64,000 nt of DNA, taken from positions 62,001 through 126,000 of the forward strand of contig LJUY01000001.1 of NCBI GenBank assembly GCA_001304015.1, in the 5' to 3' direction. The DNA is from a candidate division Zixibacteria bacterium SM23_81. Lineage in GTDB: Bacteria; SM23-81. The notes under the pieces were generated by a model. That model was not told the DNA's origin and made no database searches. It saw nothing but the letters and a program-made list of their open reading frames with translations. Each line of letters begins with the position of its first letter. Positions within the stretch are counted from its first letter, which is position 1. Of the stretch, positions 58,378-64,000 are shown in pieces. The position numbers were made by a program, and so were the translations under genes.

Positions 58378-58945
58378 GATGAATCCCTCCTTTTCAGCAA
58401 ATTATGCGAAAACTCCTGCAGCACCTCTTAAGATAAAACTCTAAATGGCCATTAGCTGAATATCATTGATGTGGAGATACTGTTACTTTAGGCAAATTAA
58501 AAGTACTAAGAATTCTCAAATATGTCAAGAAATATCAAAATTCTTTATTATCACAATCAATCAAAAACTATTCAAACAGGGTATGATCCTATGACGCTAC
58601 TACCGCTCGGTAACCCCTACCGGGGAGTCATTTTCTGCGGTCAAACCAGATTTTATCCTTTCCTCCAACAAAAGCTGCGCTATGTGTGACGAAATTTGAT
58701 CGAGGATTAGATATGATTCACTTATAAAAAGAAAAAAAAGCACAGACCCTAAAAAAAGCCCTTGTAAGTCATTTATATAAGGCCAAAATTAGGCGATTTT
58801 TAGGAAATGTATACTTTACCATGGGGAATTGAAAAACAAGTTGCAAATATTGCGTAACACCGTGATATCAAATATTATAGCAAAATTAATGAATCACACA
58901 AAATGTAAATAAAAGTGCCTCAGAATCCATCTCAGAGGGTCACGC

Positions 58946-58988
58946 GGGTAAATTGAAATAAAAAAGGGGCTATGAAAAACATAGCCCC
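58946..58988. repeat. 43-bp dispersed direct repeat, copy 2
   Basis: gggtaaattgaaataaaaaaggggctatgaaaaacatagcccc. Confidence 0.85.
58966..58988 (-). terminator. Terminator for the 59054-61261 CDS
   Basis: ggggctatg aaaaa catagcccc; minus strand followed by TTTTTTATTT. Confidence 0.88.
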
Positions 58989-59053
58989 ATCAAAAGGCAG
59001 ATACCAGAGCTTAGGGTCCAGAGGTGACAGTGCCAGTGGACTAGCTTTAACAA

Positions 59054-61261
59054 CTACCAGCAAGCTTGCCATATAGCCCCATCATAGACCATAAGCTTGT
59101 GAGTGACGCTGTCCATGTACATATCACCTTCCGCTGGGCTGGCAGGAGCAGATGATCTGGGTTCCAATCTCATTACATCATTGATATGCAATGCTCTCGC
59201 AGGCCTCGTCGTTCCAATACCCACATTCCCCGACACGGTGGAATGCAAATTGTTCCCCGAGATGGCCCAGTTGCCGACGTCACTCTTGGCAGCTTGCCAG
59301 CTGAGCGTGCCGCTGCCATCAGTCACAAGCAATTGTCCGTTGGACCTATCGGAAGCGGGAAACTCGTATCCATCGGTCTCATCGCCAAAGCGGATATGGG
59401 GCATATCGACCATAAAGGTTGAATCCTGAGTCAGCTTGCTCCCGATGCCAAAAAGATAGGAGTAATCTGCGGCAGCAGTGATGCTATCTTGATATCCTCC
59501 GAGGATTGCTGAATATGCACCTCCAACATAATTTCCACCTCCACCACCCACGGTGGCCCTACTACCGATGGCGGTGCTGTAACCTCCGCCGCCCACCGTC
59601 GCATATTGGCCGCTGACGGTGTTGCCCTTTCCGCCTCCTACGGTTGCATAGCTGCCGCCAGCGGTGTTTAAATGTCCGCCGCCCACGGTACCGGCTTCAT
59701 TGAACACGGTGTTACCTCCACCGCCGCCCACGGTCGCATAATCATCGCCGGCGTTATTGCCAGATCCGCCGCCCACAGTCGCCGAGAAGCCAGCGGCGTT
59801 GCCATAACCGCCACCGACAGTCGCACCGTTGTGTCTGGCGATGTTGCCTAACCCCCCGCCAACAGTACAGTACCTAGTAGTAATAATTGTATTCCCGGTG
59901 GTGCAGGCAACTCCTAAATTGATATGGGTATGAACACTATCACCAAACAGCATGTTACCGGCGTCACCACGGGCAACGCCGAGATAGTTAGCAGTAAACA
60001 GAACGCTATCCGGAGTGCCTCGAACCCAATCATTGTCAGTTGCTGAAGCCGAAGGGGTTTTCCAAGTCCCCTCACCCAAGGCATCGGAAGTCAACACATA
60101 ACCATCAGATGCACCCGTGGGCATCTTGAAGCCTTCCATCCGCACTGTTCCAGCCACATCCAGCTTCTCCGCCGGGTCTAGGGTTCCCAGGCCCACCTTG
60201 CTGGTGGAAAAATTGCCATAGATCAACACATCGCTAGTATCCGGTCCATTAGCGATGTAGAGCTTGCTGGAATCGGTCTCATTGTATCCGGCTTGATAGC
60301 CCAGGAAGACATTGCCGACACCAACCTGGTTGGAGTTGCCTGCATAGGTTCCCAGGTAAGTGTTCTCACTGCCCGTGGTGTTTAAGAGACCTGCTCCCCC
60401 TCCAATGAATGTGTTGTTATTGCCTTCGGTGTCAAAATAGCCTGCGATGGTTCCTAGGTACGTATTGATCGAACCTGTTGTGTGGTACTTGCCCGCCCCC
60501 CGACCCACGAAGGTGTTGTCGTTGCCTTCATTGTTTTCACCGGCTCCGAAGCCCACAAAGGTTTCGTTGCTTCCGGTATTGTTTTCTCCAGCACCAGCGC
60601 CCACGAGGACATTACCTGTACCCTCAGTGGAGAGAACTGTTTCTCCGCCGATCTTGTAAACCGAATTGATGTTGATGTCCCCGCTGACATCCAGTTTAGC
60701 CACAGGTGCAGTGATCCCGATGCCCACGGAATCAGTGTCCGTCTCCAGTCGCACGACAGTTCCATCATCGACCCATCCTCCGCTACCTCCACCACTCCGG
60801 GCATAATCTGCGCTATCCGCCTCAGCTGCCCAGAAGGCATACCCCACCGATGCGATCCGCTGCCGGGGAACCAGCTCCGGATCGCCACCTACCTGAACGC
60901 CCAGCCAACGAACAGGCTCGCTGAAAACTGTGTCCGGGATGCTATTCACACTACCCAATAGAACATTGAAAATGCCACTGCTCACCACCACCGCTGGCTG
61001 GGTTTCCGTCCATAAAGCAGTCCCTCCTACAGAAAGTGGGTAAATAGAAAAGGTCATGGAGACGGTGGTGTCCAGTGCCACACCGAATTCATCCGTGAGG
61101 GTGCCCTGATAGTTGATCAGGCCGGGGACGCCCTGGGATAAGTCCAGGTTGCGAGCGCCGTCATCAAGGCTCACCATCTTCCTGGCCGCCTGGGCAGTGG
61201 AGCAGAGAATGCAGATCAAGACAGCCAGAACCATGTTCATCGCAAGATTCCTCACTCTCAT
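59054..61261 (-). CDS. Secreted repeat protein: conserved N-terminal domain + 16/17-aa NTFVGxxAG array + ATVGGG array
   Basis: Signal peptide; GLINYQGTLTDEFGVALDTTVSMTFSIYPLSVGGTALWTETQPAVVVSSGIFNVLLGSV; GIGITAPVAKLDVSGDI; two distinct repeat arrays. Confidence 0.88.
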   Translation of the reverse strand: MRVRNLAMNMVLAVLICILCSTAQAARKMVSLDDGARNLDLSQGVPGLINYQGTLTDEFGVALDTTVSMTFSIYPLSVGGTALWTETQPAVVVSSGIFNVLLGSVNSIPDTVFSEPVRWLGVQVGGDPELVPRQRIASVGYAFWAAEADSADYARSGGGSGGWVDDGTVVRLETDTDSVGIGITAPVAKLDVSGDININSVYKIGGETVLSTEGTGNVLVGAGAGENNTGSNETFVGFGAGENNEGNDNTFVGRGAGKYHTTGSINTYLGTIAGYFDTEGNNNTFIGGGAGLLNTTGSENTYLGTYAGNSNQVGVGNVFLGYQAGYNETDSSKLYIANGPDTSDVLIYGNFSTSKVGLGTLDPAEKLDVAGTVRMEGFKMPTGASDGYVLTSDALGEGTWKTPSASATDNDWVRGTPDSVLFTANYLGVARGDAGNMLFGDSVHTHINLGVACTTGNTIITTRYCTVGGGLGNIARHNGATVGGGYGNAAGFSATVGGGSGNNAGDDYATVGGGGGNTVFNEAGTVGGGHLNTAGGSYATVGGGKGNTVSGQYATVGGGGYSTAIGSRATVGGGGGNYVGGAYSAILGGYQDSITAAADYSYLFGIGSKLTQDSTFMVDMPHIRFGDETDGYEFPASDRSNGQLLVTDGSGTLSWQAAKSDVGNWAISGNNLHSTVSGNVGIGTTRPARALHINDVMRLEPRSSAPASPAEGDMYMDSVTHKLMVYDGAIWQACW
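59500..59875 (-). repeat. ATVGGGxxNxA-type repeat array (YadA-head-like) within CDS
   Basis: ATVGGGYGNAAGFS / ATVGGGSGNNAGDDY / ATVGGGKGNTVSGQY / ATVGGGGYSTAIGSR / ... Confidence 0.85.
60262..60620 (-). repeat. 7-unit 16/17-aa NTFVGxxAG array
   Basis: NVLVGAGAGENNTGSN ETFVGFGAGENNEGND NTFVGRGAGKYHTTGSI NTYLGTIAGYFDTEGNN NTFIGGGAGLLNTTGSE NTYLGTYAGNSNQVGVG NVFLGYQAGYNETDSSK. Confidence 0.88.
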
Positions 61262-61281
61262 GGCCCACCTCTTTGAAGAGA

Positions 61282-61306
61282 TCGTGAATCGTGGTTCGTG
61301 AATCGT
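61282..61306. repeat. Tandem 11-bp direct repeat TCGTGAATCGT (period 14) between the two repeat-protein genes
   Basis: tcgtgaatcgt ggt tcgtgaatcgt. Confidence 0.85.
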
Positions 61307-61330
61307 TGCCCAAAACCACCCAGCACCTGA

Positions 61331-63991
61331 CTATATCTTCTTGACAGTAGAAAGCAGGTTGCCATCCAGATCACGAAACTCGCCATCCTCGGGCAGATAG
61401 ACCTCGAAGCGCTTGTCCTGGCCGTTCCAGAACAACACCGCCCCGTTTTGCTTGTCCTCAGGCACCTCCTCAGCGACTCGGTCGATGATGGCCGCTCTGG
61501 ATTCCTTATTGTAGAGCACATAAGGGGGGTCGTTGCCACCGACGCTGGTCAGCTTGCCGGTGCAGTAGATATTTCCAACGACGTGGAGCTCTTGTGTAGG
61601 CACCATCGTCCCGATGCCCACCTTGCCGGTTGAAAAATCGCCGTATATCAACACATCGCTGTTATCTTTGTCATTGGCGATGTAAAGCTTGTTGGAGCCG
61701 GTCTCATAATATCCTGCCTTATGGCCGACAAAGACATTGCCCGTGCCCGTAATGTTGGAATAGCCCGCATGTCGTCCCAGGAATGTGTTGTCAGAGCCGG
61801 TGGTATTTTTATAGCCGGAGGCGGAGCCCAGGAATGTGTTGTCAGAACCCTCGGTGTTGGAATAGCCTGCGGCCTGCCCCAGGTATGTGTTGGAACCGCC
61901 GGTGCTATTGCTGTAGCCCGCACGCCGTCCCACAAAAACGTTGTCCCCGCCTTGGTTGTTCAACCCGGCAGAGGCTCCCACAAAAGTCGCATACCCTCCT
62001 GTATTATTCCCCCCGGCACCGGCGCCAACGAACACGTTCTGTGAGCCCTCGGTGGAAAGCACAGTACTGCCGCCGATCTTATAGAGAGAATCGGTGTTGA
62101 CATCTCCGTCGACATCGAGCATGGCAGAAGGACTGGTGGTCCCGATGCCCACCTGGCCGGTTGAAAAATCGCCGTAGATTAAAACGTCGCTTGCTCCTGA
62201 ACCATTGGCGATATAAAGCTTGTCTGAATCCGTCTCATTGTATCCAGCCTGAAAGCCGAGAAAGACATTGCCCTGGCCGGTGGTGTTTTCATGGCCGGCC
62301 TTATACCCGACGAATGTGTTTTCATCGCCTGTTTCGTTCCGGTAGCCGGCATCACTTCCAACGAATGTGTTGTAATACCCTTCGGCGTTGTAGATGCCTG
62401 CGGCGGTTCCCAGGAACGTGTTGCTGTTGCCTGTCTCGTTATTGTGGCCAGCGGACATTCCTACAAATGTGTTCGAATGAGCCGTGGTATTGTTGCAGCC
62501 AGCTTTATTTCCCAGAAATGTATTGTATTGTCCTGTCGTGTTGGCGAAACCTGTGTACAATCCTACGAATGTATTGAAACTGGCCCCGATGTTGTTGTAG
62601 CCTGCATACCCTCCAACGAACGTGTTTTCATTGCCTGTTTCATTCGAGTATCCCGAATATGGTCCTAAAAGGGTATTGTCGTTTCCGACAGTATTGGAGT
62701 ATCCTGCCTTATACCCTACGAAGGCGTTTTCATCACCTGTTTCATTCGAGTAGCCGGCATCACTTCCAACGAATGTGTTGTAATACCCTTCGGTGTTATA
62801 GAGACCTGCAGCGGTTCCCAAGAATGTATTGCTGTAACCGGTCTCATTACTGTGTCCAGCAGACATTCCTATAAATGTGTTGGAATGGGCTGTGGTATTG
62901 TCATGACCGGCGTTATTGCCCACAAATGTGTTGTATTCACCTGTGGTATTATCGAAGCCGGTATATGATCCAACGAATGTGTTGGAACTGGCCCCGATGT
63001 TGTGCAAGCCGGCAGCCCTTCCCACGAATGTGTTGTAATCGCCTTCGGTATTGTCTGAGCCGGCGGCACATCCTATGAAAACGTTGTTGCTACCCTGGTT
63101 GGTTTTTCCAGTCTGATATCCTATGAAGGTTCCATAGCTTCCAGTATTATTTAGCCCAGCGTCAACACCTGCAAAGACATTCTGTGTGCCCGGGGCGGAG
63201 AGCACCGGATTTCCACCTATTGTATAAAGGGAATCCGTATTGACATCTCCATTGACATCGAGCCTGGCCGAGGGGCTGGAGGTTCCAATGCCCACATTGC
63301 CATCTTGCTGAACGACAAAATCTGCCTCCCAGGAGCTGCCCCCATTCTCACTGGTAGCAACCGTAAAGATATTGTTGGAACCGGCACCGTCGGTGAACAT
63401 CAACATCTGCCGTTGAGTGCCGTCGTTACTGCCGATACCAATACCACCATAATCGATGTAATCTTTCCAACCCCCGCCACTATATGGAGTCACCTCCTGA
63501 ATCTCATATTTGGCCGCTCCGCTACCCATCCTCAAGGCCCCCTTGACTTGCAGTTTCGCCTGCGGGCTGGCCGTCCCGATGCCCACATTACCGGAAACGG
63601 CCGAATACATGTTGCTTCCCGCAATCGTCCAGTCCCCGTCGCTGGCGGCAGTAGCACTTCGGGCATACTCGGCCGTATCGGCCCCTGTGGCTCGAAAGGC
63701 ATAGCCCGCAGCAACAATGCGCTGTCTTGGCTCTAGCTCGGGATCGCTCTCTACCTGAACTCCCAACCAACGTGACACCCCGTTAAACACCGTGTCCGAA
63801 ATGGCGTTCACCCGACCCAGAAGGACGTTGAACAGTCCGTGGTCCACCTCAACTGCAGGCTGAGTCTCAGACCATACCTGAGTACCTCCGGTTGAGTCAG
63901 TATAGATGGTAAAGGTCATGTCAACGGTGGTGTCCAACGCCACGCCGTACTCGTCTGTGAGTATGCCCTGGTAGTTAATCATACCAGGCAC
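61331..63991 (-). CDS. Giant secreted repeat protein, paralogue of 59054-61261; N-terminus continues beyond window
   Basis: PGMINYQGILTDEYGVALDTTVDMTFTIYTDSTGGTQVWSETQPAVEVDHGLFNVLLGRV; 19-unit and 7-unit NTFVGxxAG arrays; C-terminal NGAVLFWNGQDKRFEVYLPEDGEFRDLDGNLLSTVKKI; no S74 peptidase seen. Confidence 0.88.
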   Translation of the reverse strand: MPGMINYQGILTDEYGVALDTTVDMTFTIYTDSTGGTQVWSETQPAVEVDHGLFNVLLGRVNAISDTVFNGVSRWLGVQVESDPELEPRQRIVAAGYAFRATGADTAEYARSATAASDGDWTIAGSNMYSAVSGNVGIGTASPQAKLQVKGALRMGSGAAKYEIQEVTPYSGGGWKDYIDYGGIGIGSNDGTQRQMLMFTDGAGSNNIFTVATSENGGSSWEADFVVQQDGNVGIGTSSPSARLDVNGDVNTDSLYTIGGNPVLSAPGTQNVFAGVDAGLNNTGSYGTFIGYQTGKTNQGSNNVFIGCAAGSDNTEGDYNTFVGRAAGLHNIGASSNTFVGSYTGFDNTTGEYNTFVGNNAGHDNTTAHSNTFIGMSAGHSNETGYSNTFLGTAAGLYNTEGYYNTFVGSDAGYSNETGDENAFVGYKAGYSNTVGNDNTLLGPYSGYSNETGNENTFVGGYAGYNNIGASFNTFVGLYTGFANTTGQYNTFLGNKAGCNNTTAHSNTFVGMSAGHNNETGNSNTFLGTAAGIYNAEGYYNTFVGSDAGYRNETGDENTFVGYKAGHENTTGQGNVFLGFQAGYNETDSDKLYIANGSGASDVLIYGDFSTGQVGIGTTSPSAMLDVDGDVNTDSLYKIGGSTVLSTEGSQNVFVGAGAGGNNTGGYATFVGASAGLNNQGGDNVFVGRRAGYSNSTGGSNTYLGQAAGYSNTEGSDNTFLGSASGYKNTTGSDNTFLGRHAGYSNITGTGNVFVGHKAGYYETGSNKLYIANDKDNSDVLIYGDFSTGKVGIGTMVPTQELHVVGNIYCTGKLTSVGGNDPPYVLYNKESRAAIIDRVAEEVPEDKQNGAVLFWNGQDKRFEVYLPEDGEFRDLDGNLLSTVKKI
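61689..62041 (-). repeat. 7-unit 16/17-aa array
   Basis: NVFVGAGAGGNNTGGY ATFVGASAGLNNQGGD NVFVGRRAGYSNSTGGS NTYLGQAAGYSNTEGSD NTFLGSASGYKNTTGSD NTFLGRHAGYSNITGTG NVFVGHKAGYYETGSNK. Confidence 0.88.
62220..63184 (-). repeat. Expanded ~19-unit 16/17-aa (48/51-nt) array containing a 408-bp super-repeat
   Basis: Units from NVFAGVDAGLNNTGSY to NVFLGFQAGYNETDSDK; shared block ctggccccgatgttg at 62580 and 62988 (offset 408). Confidence 0.88.
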
Positions 63992-64000
63992 ATCTGCCAG

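Noticed and set aside
62161-62577. Cys/Arg-rich plus-strand ORF (138 aa) across the repeat array
   Set aside because: Shadow of the minus-strand 51-nt coding repeats; no start context, composition is an artefact of antisense translation. Same for 61721-62100 and 62659-63078 ORFs.
62220-63184. CRISPR array
   Set aside because: Regular ~51-nt periodicity is in-frame coding repeats with no repeat/spacer structure, no palindromic repeat and no cas genes.
59054-64000. Diversity-generating retroelement (variable repeat in the surface proteins)
   Set aside because: No reverse transcriptase, template repeat or C-type-lectin-like VR visible in the window; variation is spread across units.
59054-64000. 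Prophage tail-fibre locus
   Set aside because: VGIGTxxPxAKLDV motifs resemble tail fibres, but signal peptide, paralogy and absence of any phage structural, lysis or packaging genes argue for secreted host surface proteins.

Overview
This window is a mostly plus-strand, densely packed bacterial chromosome segment from an LPS-producing, diderm, probably uncultured lineage. It resembles FCB-group candidate phyla, but that placement is inference from gene content only. About 1-56.7 kb is core genome: dnaB (3' part), mlaEF-like, radA, tgt-yajC-fmt, DUF116, rsmB, a kinase-less PASTA protein, rseP, an aminotransferase, a glycogen debranching enzyme, SpoIID, a small zinc ribbon + TIGR03960-type radical SAM + RNase E/G, rplU, bamA-skp-lpxD-lpxC/fabZ-lpxA, Gfo/Idh-lpxB-DUF374-waaA-lpxK, a KARI/IorB/homoserine-DH-like/ALDH/TIM-barrel cluster, a cobalamin-riboswitch unit (ECF S component + BtuB-like), NlpC/P60, HNH, trpS, scpAB-rluB, cmk-plsC-rpsA, Na/Pi symporter, UspA, asnS and leuS. 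After a minus-strand tRNA-Arg(CCT) at 57.5 kb the character changes to an AT-rich accessory stretch. It holds a small lipoprotein, a remnant C-terminal module, duplicated terminators, and two tandem minus-strand repeat proteins built from 16/17-residue N-T-F-V-G-x-x-A-G units; the second runs off the window end. The most interesting items are: (1) the modular repeat proteins, one with an exact 408-bp (8 x 51 nt) super-repeat; (2) the orphan 33.2-38.4 kb oxidoreductase cluster, including a KARI with an atypical acidic cofactor loop; (3) rluB, whose S4 domain is encoded inside scpB with no ATG/GTG/TTG start (ACG is best placed); (4) a B12 riboswitch with a visible terminator platform and a 3-codon mini-ORF overlapping a TTG start; (5) a DUF374 acyltransferase in the lipid A operon, a plausible LpxJ-type late acyltransferase. 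No CRISPR array, transposase, phage or recognised defence system was seen. All calls are by eye from the sequence and supplied ORFs; no searches were run.
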